The notes under the pieces are model-generated. The model ran no database searches, was not told the origin of the DNA, and saw nothing but the letters and a program-made list of their open reading frames with translations. Positions 29,985-39,878 of a stretch of 64,000 nt of DNA are shown here, in pieces. The stretch comes from Desulfosarcina ovata subsp. ovata (GTDB lineage Bacteria > Desulfobacterota > Desulfobacteria > Desulfobacterales > Desulfosarcinaceae): contig NZ_AP021879.1 in assembly GCF_009689005.1 (NCBI RefSeq), forward strand, positions 4,092,001 to 4,156,000, read 5' to 3'. Positions within the stretch are counted from its first letter, which is position 1. Each line of letters opens with the position of its first letter. The position numbers and the translations under genes are program-made.

Positions 29985-30022
29985 AAGAATCCCTGATATT
30001 CAATGGAATATCAGGGATTCTT
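29985..30022. terminator. Strong hairpin after gyrB, probably bidirectional terminator
   Basis: A perfect 16-bp stem (arms 29985-30000 and 30007-30022) with a 6-nt loop lies 13 bp after the gyrB stop. On the minus strand it is followed by TTTATTT, so it can also terminate transcription from the convergent asnS gene. Confidence 0.75.
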
Positions 30023-30233
30023 GAATGGGTGCGCTCCTTTAATGACAAATATGGTTACAGGATCAGCTTCAGATGCAATTGGTGGATCAGGATAGTCGGT
30101 TCAGCGATGAGGCCAGCGGTAAGTCAGATTATCTGCTTAAAAGAGCAAATACTGACTCTCATAATCACCAGTGGTTGTCAATCCTTTTTTTTTAAATTGT
30201 TAATACGTTTAACAAGTTTGTAGGATCCTATAA

Positions 30234-31616
30234 TTAAAAATCGATATTTCCCGGTGTCCTTGGAAAAGGAACCACATCTCTAATATTGGTTACACCGGTG
30301 ATGAGCATCAGTAAGCGCTCAAATCCCATTCCAAATCCACTGTGAGGGGCAGAACCATACCGTCTTGAATCCAGGTACCACCAGTAACTCTCTTTGGGCA
30401 GACCCAATAGATCCATCCTGTTTTCCAGGACATCCAATCTTTCTTCGCGCTGGCTACCGCCGATCAGTTCGCCAATCCGGGGAACGAGGATATCCATGGC
30501 GGCCACGGTCTCATCATCTTCATTCATCCGCATGTAAAACGGCTTTATCGTTTTTGGGTAATCGTATATCACAATCGGCTTTTTGAAAAATTGCTCGGCC
30601 AAGTAGCGTTCATGCTCTGACTGAAGATCCAGTCCATGGGAAATCGGGTAGGTAAAGGATTTATTGGATCGGAGCAATATGTCTACCGCTTTTTTATAGG
30701 GAATTCTTTCAAATTCGGAAGAAACGATATTTTTCAGAGTGGATATTAATTGTTTGTCAACAAAACGGGCAAAAAGATCGATATCTTGTGAGCAATTATC
30801 GAGAACGAAAGTGATAAGAAACTTAATCAGGTCCTCACCAAGATCCATGTTTTCAATGAGATCGCAAAAGGCCATTTCTGGTTCGATCATCCAGAACTCG
30901 GCGACATGACGACTGGTATTTGAATTTTCAGCGCGAAAAGTAGGCCCAAAAGTATAGACGTCGCCCAAGGAAAGCGCAAACATTTCGGCGGACAACTGCC
31001 CGGAGACCGTAAGATTTGATTCCGCACCAAAAAAATCAGTTGAAAAGTCGATCTTTTCATCCGGGGTGGTGGGAAATGGAGGTGTTAATGTCGTTACCCG
31101 AAAAAGTTCCCCAGCGCCTTCGCAGTCGGATCCGGTAATGATGGGGGTATGGATATAGCGAAATCCTCTTTCACGGAAATAGTTGTGGACCGCCCAGGAG
31201 AGTTCGCTGCGAATTCTGAATATTGAACCATATTTGTTGGTTCGTGGCCTCAGATGAGCGATGCTACGAAGGAATTCATCGCTATGCCGTTTTTTTTGTA
31301 AAGGGTAGGTATCGGGTGCCAGACTTATTATTTCGATGGATTTAGCCAAAACTTCCCATTTTTGACCGCTGCCTTTGGAAGGTACCAGATCACCGGATAC
31401 GGCAATAGCAGATCCGGTGGTCACCTTTTTGAGGTCGGCGTAGGATGGTAAATTTTCATCGACCACGACTTGCATGTTTTTAAGGCAGGATCCATCATTT
31501 ATCTCAATAAAGGAAAAATTTTTTGAATCGCGTTTTGTACGAATCCAGCCTTTAATTAAGACATCATCCAATACCTTTTCTGAGTTGATCAGTTGCAGAA
31601 TTTTGATTCGTTTCAT
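30234..31616 (-). CDS. asnS: Asparagine--tRNA ligase
   Basis: A 460-residue class IIb aminoacyl-tRNA synthetase. The N-terminal OB-fold anticodon-binding domain (about 15-110) has 'IKGWIRTKRDSKNFSFIEIN'. The catalytic core has motif 2 'FRAENSNTSRHVAEFWMIEP' and motif 3 'GFGMGFERLLMLITG', and ends in 'RTPGNIDF' as AsnRS proteins do. Length is close to E. coli AsnS (466). It is separated by 2 bp from the upstream protease gene, so the two leftward genes are co-transcribed. Confidence 0.96.
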   Translation of the reverse strand: MKRIKILQLINSEKVLDDVLIKGWIRTKRDSKNFSFIEINDGSCLKNMQVVVDENLPSYADLKKVTTGSAIAVSGDLVPSKGSGQKWEVLAKSIEIISLAPDTYPLQKKRHSDEFLRSIAHLRPRTNKYGSIFRIRSELSWAVHNYFRERGFRYIHTPIITGSDCEGAGELFRVTTLTPPFPTTPDEKIDFSTDFFGAESNLTVSGQLSAEMFALSLGDVYTFGPTFRAENSNTSRHVAEFWMIEPEMAFCDLIENMDLGEDLIKFLITFVLDNCSQDIDLFARFVDKQLISTLKNIVSSEFERIPYKKAVDILLRSNKSFTYPISHGLDLQSEHERYLAEQFFKKPIVIYDYPKTIKPFYMRMNEDDETVAAMDILVPRIGELIGGSQREERLDVLENRMDLLGLPKESYWWYLDSRRYGSAPHSGFGMGFERLLMLITGVTNIRDVVPFPRTPGNIDF

Positions 31617-31618
31617 TT

Positions 31619-33040
31619 TTAATTATCCCTTAAGGATACATTTATATGATAAAAATGGCCTTCCCTCTGGATGAGAATGACCAGTGATGAATGATTGTGG
31701 TATTTTGCGATTGCAGAACGAAAATTTTCCATATTTTCAATTTCTTCCTCACCAATTTGGCGGATAATATCACCCGGCTTTACACCAATGCGGTCGAGTT
31801 GAGACCCATTGCGCATTTTGGTGATCAGAACCCCTGGTTGAGGTGGGATTCCATATTTCATCTGAATGTCACTATCCATTTCAAAAATGATGATCCCCAA
31901 ATGCTGGTAAGCGAAAGATTCGGCTTTTTCATTTGGAAAAGATTCTGTTTTTATTTCTAAATTTATTATTTTCTGATTTCTTGACACCTTTGCCGCAATT
32001 GTTTGACCGACCGAAACCGACTTCATTTGTATTTGAAAATCAGATACGGATACCAATGGATGGCCATCCATCGATATTAAAATATCTCCTTCTTTAAGGC
32101 CTGACTGTTCTGCCGGACTCTCTGTGTCTACTGACGAAATCAATAATCCATAGTTGTTTTCCAAATTCAAATATGCGGAAAGACTCGATTCAATGGGTTG
32201 AACGGCAATTCCTATCCACGCTTCGACAACCGTTCCATAATTGATTAAGTCGGAAATGATGCGTTGGGCACGGTTGATGGGAATAGCAAATCCAATTCCT
32301 TGCGCTTGTGCATAGATTGCCGTGTTGATGCCTATCAATTCGCCATTGATGTTGAGCAGGGGGCCACCACTGTTTCCAGGGTTGATTGAAGCATCGGTTT
32401 GAATAAATTCATGAAAAACACGATCCGCTGTTTTTATACTGCGATTGACCGCACTGACAACGCCAGTAGTGACGGTATGGGAAAAACCAAACGGGTTTCC
32501 GATGGCAATCACCGATTCGCCGATCATTAAATCATCCGAATCTCCCATCTGAACATCCGGCAAATGCTGGTCAGATTTAATTTTTAACACAGCAAGATCG
32601 GAATCCTGATCCATACCCACGATAGTGGCATCAAATTCCCTGCTGTCATTTAATGTAATGCTGATCTTGGTGGCTTTTTCGACGACATGATTGTTGGTCA
32701 ACACATAACCGCGGCGACCGTCGATGATGACACCGGAGCCCAAACTGGTCCGTTTCTCTCTGCGCGACAATTCCGGAGAAAAAAAATCATTGAAGAATTT
32801 TTCAAGGCGGGGATCCATTCCATATTTAGAAAACGGATTGGAATTCTTGCGAATTTCATGCTGCGAGTTTATATTGACAACCGCAGGGCTGACCTTTCTT
32901 ACCGCCTTAACGACATTATTTTCGCGTGTCTCAACATTGGCATAACCTCTTGGAGAAAAAAAAAAGGATAATGATAAGAGAGCGAATAACAAGGTGAATC
33001 GGAATAATTTTCTATTGATTTGTAGGGTTATTTTTGACAT
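31619..33040 (-). CDS. Periplasmic Do/HtrA-family serine protease
   Basis: A 473-residue DegP/DegQ-type protease with a signal peptide (residues 1-about 34, ending 'PRGYA'). The trypsin-like domain has the triad His118 ('LTNNHVVE'), Asp148 ('DQDSDLAVLKI') and Ser224 ('NPGNSGGPL'). Two PDZ domains follow (about 265-355 and 375-470; 'LISSVDTESPAEQSGLKEGD', 'RIGVKPGDIIRQI'). It degrades or refolds misfolded envelope proteins. Only 44 bp separate its start from the divergent radical SAM gene start, so the two promoters must overlap. Confidence 0.93.
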   Translation of the reverse strand: MSKITLQINRKLFRFTLLFALLSLSFFFSPRGYANVETRENNVVKAVRKVSPAVVNINSQHEIRKNSNPFSKYGMDPRLEKFFNDFFSPELSRREKRTSLGSGVIIDGRRGYVLTNNHVVEKATKISITLNDSREFDATIVGMDQDSDLAVLKIKSDQHLPDVQMGDSDDLMIGESVIAIGNPFGFSHTVTTGVVSAVNRSIKTADRVFHEFIQTDASINPGNSGGPLLNINGELIGINTAIYAQAQGIGFAIPINRAQRIISDLINYGTVVEAWIGIAVQPIESSLSAYLNLENNYGLLISSVDTESPAEQSGLKEGDILISMDGHPLVSVSDFQIQMKSVSVGQTIAAKVSRNQKIINLEIKTESFPNEKAESFAYQHLGIIIFEMDSDIQMKYGIPPQPGVLITKMRNGSQLDRIGVKPGDIIRQIGEEEIENMENFRSAIAKYHNHSSLVILIQREGHFYHINVSLRDN

Positions 33041-33084
33041 TGCAGGCCTTTTTGCATTTTAAAAACAAAGTAAAGAAGAATAAC

Positions 33085-35586
33085 ATGAGCGAAAAAACGA
33101 TTCAAGATATCCTGCCCCTTGTGCAAATGCCTAGCCGATATCTGGGAAATGAATTTAACCGAATAAAAAAATCTTGGAATGATACAAAATTACACATTGC
33201 ATTAGCATTTCCAGACCTTTACGAAATTGCCAGTTCCCATTTCGGAATACAGATTTTGTATGCTATTTTGAATAAAAATAGAGAAATAATGGCTGAACGG
33301 GTGTTTGCGCCAGCATTGGACATGGAAAAACAGCTGCGCGACAACAATATACCATTATGTTCCCTGGAATCCCAAATACCGATTGGTGAATTTGATATTA
33401 TCGGCTTCAGTCTGCTCTACGAACTCAATTACACCAACATGCTTAATATGCTTGATTTAGGTGGCATCACGTTTCTTGCCGAGAAGAGAAGGAAAGAAGA
33501 ACCGTTAATTATTGGCGGCGGTCCCTGCACATGCAATCCTGAACCGATTGCAGATTTCTTTGATGCCATCGTCATTGGTGATGGTGAAGAAGTGATCGTT
33601 AAAATGACGGATGCCTGGCAAAACTGGAAAGCATCCATTGATCGGGATCGATCTTCATTACTTGAAAGTTGGTCAAAAATAAAAGGTGTATATATACCAT
33701 CCTTCTTTCAGGTGGACTACAATATGGATGGCGAACCCATCCTTACCCCCAAAAAATCGGGTTATCTGGCGGTGGAACGGGTGGTTGTCAAGGATCTGAA
33801 TGACACACCCTTTCCGGATTCACCGATAATTCCTTATGGTAAACCCGTCCATGATCGTCTTAGGGTCGAAATTGCCAGGGGATGCACCCGCGGATGCCGT
33901 TTCTGTCAGGCCGGAATGATTTACCGTCCGGTTCGGGAGAGGGATCCGGATAAAATAATATCATCGGTTAAAACAGCCCTTGGAAAAACAGGATACGAAG
34001 ATCTATCTTTGCTATCTTTAAGTACAGGAGATTATACGTGTATTTCATCAGTCATGGAAAAAATAATGGCATTTGGGGAAAATGATAATGTATCCATCTC
34101 ATTGCCATCTTTGCGAGCCGGTACGCTTACCCCGGAATTAATGGAACTTATTAAAAGAGTACGCAAAACTGGATTTACGATCGCCCCCGAAGCCGGCAGT
34201 CAGCGGTTGCGTAATGTAATCAATAAAATGATTACCGAAGCGGATATATTCAGAACGGTTGATAATGCGTTTTTGATGGGATGGCGAATGATTAAGCTGT
34301 ATTTCATGATTGGGCTGCCAACAGAGACACAGGATGATCTTTGGGCGATCGTTGATATGGTAAAGCGTTTGAAGGCCCATAATAAAGATAAAAAATTTAA
34401 AAAAATAAATGTCAGTTTTGGAACTTTTGTTCCCAAACCGCATACGCCATTTCAATGGGAATCCCAAATTGATCTGGAAACAGCCATTGGAAAAATGAAT
34501 TGGCTAAAAGATCAATTGAATATGAAAGGAATCCAGGTCAAATGGCAGGATCCCCGAGTGAGCATAATAGAAGGGGTTTGGTCAAGAGGGGACAGAAAAC
34601 TTGGACAGGTGTTGATAAACGCGTGGAAAGCCGGCTGTCGGTTTGATGGATGGAGTGATTATTTCAATTATGACAGATGGATAAATGTTTTTAAAGAGAG
34701 TGGGGTAATACCGACAGCATACTCGTTTACGCCAATGAACGAAAAAAGAATATTACCTTGGGACCATATCAATATCGGTGTTGAAAAAAAATATTTGATT
34801 AAAGAAAGAAAACGCGCATTCAAGGAACAACGAACCACGGATTGCCGCAACGGAGATTGCAGTGGATGCGGCGTGTGTGACTTTAAAACGATTAAACCCA
34901 TATCATTTCAACAAAAAGAAAGTGATTGTGGAAAGGAAAAGGTTGAAAAAAATATACATCCCATTGAACAATCATTCAAATATCTAATAAAATTTAAAAA
35001 AATCGGATTTGCTCGGTTTTTGGCGCATCTTGAAATGATAAAAATTTTCAACCGAAGTTTTCGGCGTGCAAAAATACCGGTCAAATATTCTGCCGGCTTT
35101 CACCCCATGCCAAAAATTTCTTTTCGAGATACATTGCCAATGGGAATGCAGAGCGAAAATGAAGAAATGTTGATTACGCTGGATCTATTTTTAGAACCGG
35201 AAACAATTTCTCGTCGGCTATCTTCTGAATTATTAGAAAATATTGAAATTATAGGATGTTACGAATTTTCCAAGATAAATTTAACTGTAGGCGATGACAA
35301 TAAGACCTATTGGGTTGAACTTAAAGATGGTTTTTTTAAGGAAAAAGATTTAGAATGGTTTAATTTCCAACAGTCTGTAAATATTGAAAGAAAGAACAAA
35401 AAAGGAAAAATATTAAATTTTGATTTAAAAAAAGCAGTAGAGAAAGTTGAACTGCATAGCAATAAAAAATTAAAAATAATTCTCAAACCAATTGAAAAAC
35501 ACATTATCCGACCAACGCAAGCCATTAAAATAATATTTAATTTAAATAAAGAAGACATATTAACGGCGCTTATAACAAAAATATAA
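33085..35586 (+). CDS. B12-binding-type radical SAM protein with DUF2344 domain (TIGR03960/TIGR03936 type)
   Basis: An 833-residue protein. The N-terminal third resembles a cobalamin-binding-like domain ('IALAFPDLYEIASSHFGIQI', 'IIGFSLLYELNYTNMLNML'). The radical SAM core has Cys267, Cys271 and Cys274 in 'ARGCTRGCRFCQAG'. A Cys cluster 'CRNGDCSGCGVCDF' (about 588-601) precedes the C-terminal DUF2344 domain ('FKKIGFARFLAHLEMIKIFN', 'YSAGFHPMPKISF'). The family commonly lies directly before RNase G, as here (2-bp gap). ATG at 33085 is preferred over a TTG at 33034. The reaction is unknown; tRNA or ribosomal modification is often guessed. Confidence 0.9.
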   Translation: MSEKTIQDILPLVQMPSRYLGNEFNRIKKSWNDTKLHIALAFPDLYEIASSHFGIQILYAILNKNREIMAERVFAPALDMEKQLRDNNIPLCSLESQIPIGEFDIIGFSLLYELNYTNMLNMLDLGGITFLAEKRRKEEPLIIGGGPCTCNPEPIADFFDAIVIGDGEEVIVKMTDAWQNWKASIDRDRSSLLESWSKIKGVYIPSFFQVDYNMDGEPILTPKKSGYLAVERVVVKDLNDTPFPDSPIIPYGKPVHDRLRVEIARGCTRGCRFCQAGMIYRPVRERDPDKIISSVKTALGKTGYEDLSLLSLSTGDYTCISSVMEKIMAFGENDNVSISLPSLRAGTLTPELMELIKRVRKTGFTIAPEAGSQRLRNVINKMITEADIFRTVDNAFLMGWRMIKLYFMIGLPTETQDDLWAIVDMVKRLKAHNKDKKFKKINVSFGTFVPKPHTPFQWESQIDLETAIGKMNWLKDQLNMKGIQVKWQDPRVSIIEGVWSRGDRKLGQVLINAWKAGCRFDGWSDYFNYDRWINVFKESGVIPTAYSFTPMNEKRILPWDHINIGVEKKYLIKERKRAFKEQRTTDCRNGDCSGCGVCDFKTIKPISFQQKESDCGKEKVEKNIHPIEQSFKYLIKFKKIGFARFLAHLEMIKIFNRSFRRAKIPVKYSAGFHPMPKISFRDTLPMGMQSENEEMLITLDLFLEPETISRRLSSELLENIEIIGCYEFSKINLTVGDDNKTYWVELKDGFFKEKDLEWFNFQQSVNIERKNKKGKILNFDLKKAVEKVELHSNKKLKIILKPIEKHIIRPTQAIKIIFNLNKEDILTALITKI

Positions 35587-35588
35587 TT

Positions 35589-37133
35589 ATGTATAAAAAA
35601 ATCATTATCAATGTGGAAGACCATGAAACCCGTGTGGCCCTTGTAGAAGAGGAAACCATTGTAGAATTGTTTATCGAAAGAAAAGGGAGCCGGGATAATA
35701 CAGGAAATATATATAAAGGGCGTGTTCAACGTGTGTTGCCTGGAATGCAGGCCGCTTTTGTCGATATTGGTCTAAATCAAGCCGCTTTTATCTATGTGGA
35801 TGATGTCGTTCGAAATAATTACTCAGACATAGAAGAATATTTTACTTGTAATGATTATAAGGAAAACAGTGAAGAAACGGTAGAATTGAAAGAAAAAATT
35901 TTACCAATAAAAGAAGAAAAGGAAAATATTGAGGATATTATTTCCGAGGGTCAGGAAATCTTAGTTCAGGTATCGAAATCGCCAATAGGAACAAAAGGCG
36001 CCAGAATAACATCAAATATTTCTCTTCCTGGGCGATTTTTAGTTTTAATGCCGACCTCAAGTCATATCGGAATATCAAGGCGGATCGAAGATGAAACCGA
36101 ACGCCAACGATTGAAAGATATTGTTACTGAGCTTTCTAGTAATACCAAGATGGGGTACATTGTCAGGACGGCTGCAGAAGGTGTCAATAAAGAAAAAATT
36201 GCCTATGAAATGGGATTCTTAAAAAATCTTTGGTGTAATATTCAAAAAAAATATCAAACCTATGGAACCCCTTCGACACTTCACCAGGAACTGAACCTGA
36301 GTTTAAGGGCCGTACGCGACCTGTTGATTCAAGAAGCTGAAAAGTTAGTCATTGATTCTAAAGCCGATTACGAATCTGTTTTGGGGTTTTTGGAAACCTT
36401 TAATCCATCGCTTAAACCTTCAGTGGAACTCTACGATGGAAAAGAACCCATTTTTGACGCGTACAATCTGGAAGGTGATATATCAAGAGCGCTTAAAAAG
36501 AAAGTCTGGTTAAAATCAGGTGGTTATATAGTTATAGAACACACGGAGGCACTGGTTGCCATAGATGTAAATACGGGCCGGTATGTAGGAAAACACAATT
36601 TGGAGGAGACGATCCTAAAAACGAATTTGGAGGCAGTTAAAGAAATCGCCTATCAAATCAGGCTCAGAGATATTGGAGGAATTATTATTATCGATTTTAT
36701 CGATATGGAAAAAAAATCCAATCAGGAAAAAGTGTTTTCCGCATTGAACGAGGCTTTCACAAAGGACAGAAGTAAAACCCACATCTTACCGATTTCCGAG
36801 ATGGGACTAATCCAAATGACGCGAAAGCGAACAAGAAAACCGCTTAGCCGACTGATGTGCGACCCATGTCCTTATTGTGAAGGTGAAGGATATATAATTT
36901 CTATTAAGTCTATATGTTATTCGATTTATAGAGAAATATTAAGGTATGCAGTGGATATGACCGGAAAAAAGCTTACCCTTCGGGTTAATCCAGAAGTCGC
37001 GGAATTTTTGCATGGTGAAGAAAACCGACTGATCCCCGGTCTTGAAAAGGCGATTGAAAAACAGATCATTATATATCCAGACAGTCGATATCACGTAGAA
37101 GCTTTTGAAATTACAGAATCATCGTCCGTTTAA
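35589..37133 (+). CDS. rng: Ribonuclease G (Rne/Rng family)
   Basis: A 514-residue endoribonuclease that matures 16S rRNA 5' ends and turns over mRNA. The S1 RNA-binding domain (about 35-125, 'GNIYKGRVQRVLPGMQAAFVD') contains an acidic insert at about 75-115. The catalytic core has 'DVNTGRYVGK' (Asp326), 'IIIIDFIDM', and the zinc-link motif 'CDPCPYCEGEGY' (about 423-434). It lacks the long C-terminal degradosome scaffold of RNase E, so Rng is the better name. It is 2 bp after the radical SAM gene. Confidence 0.93.
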   Translation: MYKKIIINVEDHETRVALVEEETIVELFIERKGSRDNTGNIYKGRVQRVLPGMQAAFVDIGLNQAAFIYVDDVVRNNYSDIEEYFTCNDYKENSEETVELKEKILPIKEEKENIEDIISEGQEILVQVSKSPIGTKGARITSNISLPGRFLVLMPTSSHIGISRRIEDETERQRLKDIVTELSSNTKMGYIVRTAAEGVNKEKIAYEMGFLKNLWCNIQKKYQTYGTPSTLHQELNLSLRAVRDLLIQEAEKLVIDSKADYESVLGFLETFNPSLKPSVELYDGKEPIFDAYNLEGDISRALKKKVWLKSGGYIVIEHTEALVAIDVNTGRYVGKHNLEETILKTNLEAVKEIAYQIRLRDIGGIIIIDFIDMEKKSNQEKVFSALNEAFTKDRSKTHILPISEMGLIQMTRKRTRKPLSRLMCDPCPYCEGEGYIISIKSICYSIYREILRYAVDMTGKKLTLRVNPEVAEFLHGEENRLIPGLEKAIEKQIIIYPDSRYHVEAFEITESSSV

Positions 37134-37219
37134 AAATTCAACCTGAATATTCAGGGCTCAGGGAATTCAGGCATTTGCCGAATTTTTAAATGGTTGGATT
37201 ATCAATCTAAAATTGATCC

Positions 37220-37249
37220 TTGACACTAACTTTCCCATATGGTTAAGAT
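37220..37249 (+). promoter_or_regulatory. Sigma70-type promoter candidate for rpmH
   Basis: TTGACA (37220-37225), an 18-bp spacer and TAAGAT (37244-37249) lie 62 bp upstream of the rpmH start. The -35 box is perfect and the -10 box matches 4 of 6. It fits the usual strong promoter of the ribosomal protein L34 operon. Confidence 0.5.
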
Positions 37250-37311
37250 ACCCGATTCAACATACGCCAAAAAGAAAAGATTAAAAATCTGAAGAAGGAA
37301 AAAAGAGAAAA

Positions 37312-37446
37312 ATGAAAAGAACTTATCAGCCCAGCCGAATCAAAAGAGCGCGCACCCATGGATTTAGAAAAAGAATGTCAAGCAAAGCTGGAAGAAGAAT
37401 TATCAATCGAAGGCGTGCAAGAGGAAGAAAGAGACTTGCGCTTTAA
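37312..37446 (+). CDS. rpmH: 50S ribosomal protein L34
   Basis: A 44-residue, highly basic protein beginning '[18 protein letters not shown]' and ending 'RGRKRLAL', a full-length match to bacterial L34. The ATG at 37312 is preceded by an AAGGA-type purine run at 37295-37299. It heads the conserved rpmH-rnpA-yidD-yidC-jag-mnmE cluster. Confidence 0.97.
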   Translation: MKRTYQPSRIKRARTHGFRKRMSSKAGRRIINRRRARGRKRLAL

Positions 37447-37518
37447 AAAAATAATAAGACCCTTTTTTGTGATTTGGCATGTTTAAATAAATACAATTGC
37501 AAAAAAGGGTTTTATTCA

Positions 37519-37881
37519 TTGAAAGAATACAGTTTTAAAAAGCATGAAAGACTAAAGAAGAGTAAAGAATATAATGCCCTATCCAAGCACGGAAAAAGGT
37601 ATCACGAAGCTGATTTTATAATTATTTATAAAGAAAACAATGAATTAAATAATAGGCTAGGAATAACGGTATCAAAAAAAGTTGGGAACGCTGTAAAAAG
37701 AAACAGGATCAAACGCATAATTAGAGAATATTTCCGAAATAACAAAATATTATTACATTTAAAACTCGACATTAACATTATTGCCAAAAAAACGGCAAGA
37801 CATATAGATTCAATAGAGATTGGAAAACAGGTTTCAAGATGTCTGATGTCGATAGGTAATTCGAACAATAGAAAACAATGA
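37519..37881 (+). CDS. rnpA: Ribonuclease P protein component
   Basis: A 120-residue basic protein that assists the catalytic RNA in tRNA 5' processing. It has '[20 protein letters not shown]' followed by '[10 protein letters not shown]', the RnpA signature. The start is unclear because only TTG codons are available: TTG at 37519 gives the family-like N-terminus '[18 protein letters not shown]' and has AAGGG 10 bp upstream, while TTG at 37474 would add 15 unrelated residues. It overlaps yidD by 4 bp. Confidence 0.93.
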   Translation: MKEYSFKKHERLKKSKEYNALSKHGKRYHEADFIIIYKENNELNNRLGITVSKKVGNAVKRNRIKRIIREYFRNNKILLHLKLDINIIAKKTARHIDSIEIGKQVSRCLMSIGNSNNRKQ

Positions 37882-38087
37882 ACAAGTTAATTCTATTTTT
37901 TATTAGGGCTTATCAAATTGCTGTATCGCCATTTTTAGGAAGAAATTGCAGATTCATTCCAACTTGTTCAGAATACGCGTATCAAGCTGTCCAGACCCGC
38001 GGGACGATTAAGGGCGGTTTCCTTGCTATTAAAAGAATTTTAAGGTGCCACCCTTTCCATCCAGGGGGATATGATCCGGTTCCTTGA
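37878..38087 (+). CDS. yidD: Membrane protein insertion efficiency factor YidD
   Basis: A 69-residue protein with the family signature '[20 protein letters not shown]' and 'EYAYQAV', and the C-terminal '[13 protein letters not shown]'. It has an amphipathic N-terminal helix and assists YidC-dependent insertion. Start ATG overlaps the rnpA stop (ATGA). yidC follows after 130 bp. Confidence 0.95.
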   Translation: MNKLILFFIRAYQIAVSPFLGRNCRFIPTCSEYAYQAVQTRGTIKGGFLAIKRILRCHPFHPGGYDPVP

Positions 38088-38217
38088 ACTTCAATAGAGA
38101 TCCTTTTTAGCCCAATTCCCGCCTAAGCTACCTTTCAAAGTATGAAAAATACTTTAAAAAGAATAATTAATATTGAATTTAAAAATTTGGCGTTGATCAG
38201 CGTCAAGGAGAAATAAA

Positions 38218-39864
38218 ATGGAACAAGTTCGACTGCTGTTGGCAATCGGTCTATCTTTCATCGTACTATTTGTATGGAGCGTCTTTTTTGTCGATAAACA
38301 GCCAGTCACTCCCAATGAAGCTGAAAAAGTTACGAATAGTGAACCTATAAAGCAAGAAGCAAAAAACGAAAGCCAATTGCCCGCCGCTTCCGAACCCGTT
38401 AAAAGCAAAATAAAAAAACAGGAAATATTCGATGAGAAAACAATCAGTATAGATACTCCTAATTATATAGTCAAAATTTCAAATAAGGGCGCAACATTCA
38501 CCAGTTTCGTCCTGAAAAAATATAAAGAAACCGCAGAGCCAGGATCGCCAAACAAAGAACTTATTCCAGAGGAGCTTTCTGACGGAATCTTTCATGCATC
38601 GGTTTCAAACCATTCCATGCTTAATATGGCTAACGGAATTTTTTCAGTGAATACCGAAAAAGACAAAATAACCATAAATAACGGTATCCAGTCACTAAAT
38701 TACAGATGGGTATCCGACAACGGTATCATTGTTAATAAAACATATCGGTTCGACCCAAAATCATATCTGATTGGCTTAGAAATTACTATTGAAAATCAAT
38801 CAACTAACTTGTTCAACGATGAACTTGTTCTATCCATGCGCAAAGCAGAAGAAGAAGCCAAGGGATATGGATTCACCGGACCAAGCGCATTAATTAATGA
38901 TTCACTTGAACAGATCAAAACTAAAAAAATAGAAGATAAAAATAACTACTCAGGCAAAATTAAATGGATTGCTTGTGAGGATAGATACTTCATGTACGCT
39001 ATAGTTCCAGAAAGAGAAATGGTAGGAACAATGAATCTATCCATAAAAGACAATCTGGTAATAAACCAACTGGTCAGTCCAGCCGTCCAAATTGCGCCAA
39101 GATCAAAAGCACGATCCAATTTCTTAATTTTTATCGGTCCAAAAAGTATGGATTTGCTCAATAGCTTGGGTCATGACCTAGGTAAGGCGCTTAACTTCGG
39201 ATTTTTTGATATTATTGCAAAACCCTGCCTATGGTTTATGAACAAAATCCATGGGGTAATTCCAAATTATGGATTGGCAATTATCATATTGACAGTATTT
39301 ACAAAAATCATTTTATGGCCGCTTGGATCTAAAAGCTACAAGTCAATGAGTGATATGAAAAAATTACAGCCACTGATGGCTGAAATTAGAGAAAAGTATA
39401 AAAATGATAAGCAAAAGATGAATCAAGAGCTCATGGCGCTCTACAAAACATATAAGATTAACCCAATGGGGGGTTGTCTACCGATGGTTTTACAAATCCC
39501 TGTATTTTTCGCTCTTTATAGAATGCTGTATCAAGCCATAGAACTGCGGCATGCCCCCTTTATACTATGGATTAATGATCTTTCAGCACCAGATCGACTA
39601 TTTGATTTTGGATTTAAAATACCTTTTATGGAACCCCCTTATGGAATTCCTGTATTAACTATCGTTATGGGTGCAACCATGATGTTGCAACAAAAAATGT
39701 CCCCACCTCCGGGTGATCCTACACAAGCTAAAATGATGATGCTCATGCCAGTGGTTTTCACCTTTATTTTTATCAACTTCTCATCAGGACTAGTTTTATA
39801 TTGGCTGGTAAACAATGTTTTGTCCATTAGCCAACAATACTATGTCCAAAAGAAAAGCAAATAA
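38218..39864 (+). CDS. yidC: Membrane protein insertase YidC
   Basis: A 548-residue inner-membrane insertase of the Gram-negative type. The N-terminal anchor (about 5-24) precedes a Lys/Glu-rich linker and a large periplasmic beta domain (about 75-330). Five C-terminal membrane segments follow, with 'KIHGVIPNYGLAIIILTVFT', 'LWPLGSKSYKSMSDMKKLQP' and 'NPMGGCLPMVLQIPVFFALY'. AAGGAG at 38204-38209 supports the ATG at 38218. The gene is AT-rich like its neighbours. Confidence 0.96.
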   Translation: MEQVRLLLAIGLSFIVLFVWSVFFVDKQPVTPNEAEKVTNSEPIKQEAKNESQLPAASEPVKSKIKKQEIFDEKTISIDTPNYIVKISNKGATFTSFVLKKYKETAEPGSPNKELIPEELSDGIFHASVSNHSMLNMANGIFSVNTEKDKITINNGIQSLNYRWVSDNGIIVNKTYRFDPKSYLIGLEITIENQSTNLFNDELVLSMRKAEEEAKGYGFTGPSALINDSLEQIKTKKIEDKNNYSGKIKWIACEDRYFMYAIVPEREMVGTMNLSIKDNLVINQLVSPAVQIAPRSKARSNFLIFIGPKSMDLLNSLGHDLGKALNFGFFDIIAKPCLWFMNKIHGVIPNYGLAIIILTVFTKIILWPLGSKSYKSMSDMKKLQPLMAEIREKYKNDKQKMNQELMALYKTYKINPMGGCLPMVLQIPVFFALYRMLYQAIELRHAPFILWINDLSAPDRLFDFGFKIPFMEPPYGIPVLTIVMGATMMLQQKMSPPPGDPTQAKMMMLMPVVFTFIFINFSSGLVLYWLVNNVLSISQQYYVQKKSK

Positions 39865-39878
39865 ATTCCGGAGGAGTT

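Noticed and set aside
37142..37155. CCTGAATATTCAGG palindrome after rng as terminator
   Set aside because: Perfect palindrome but no loop and no T-run follows, so terminator function is not supported.
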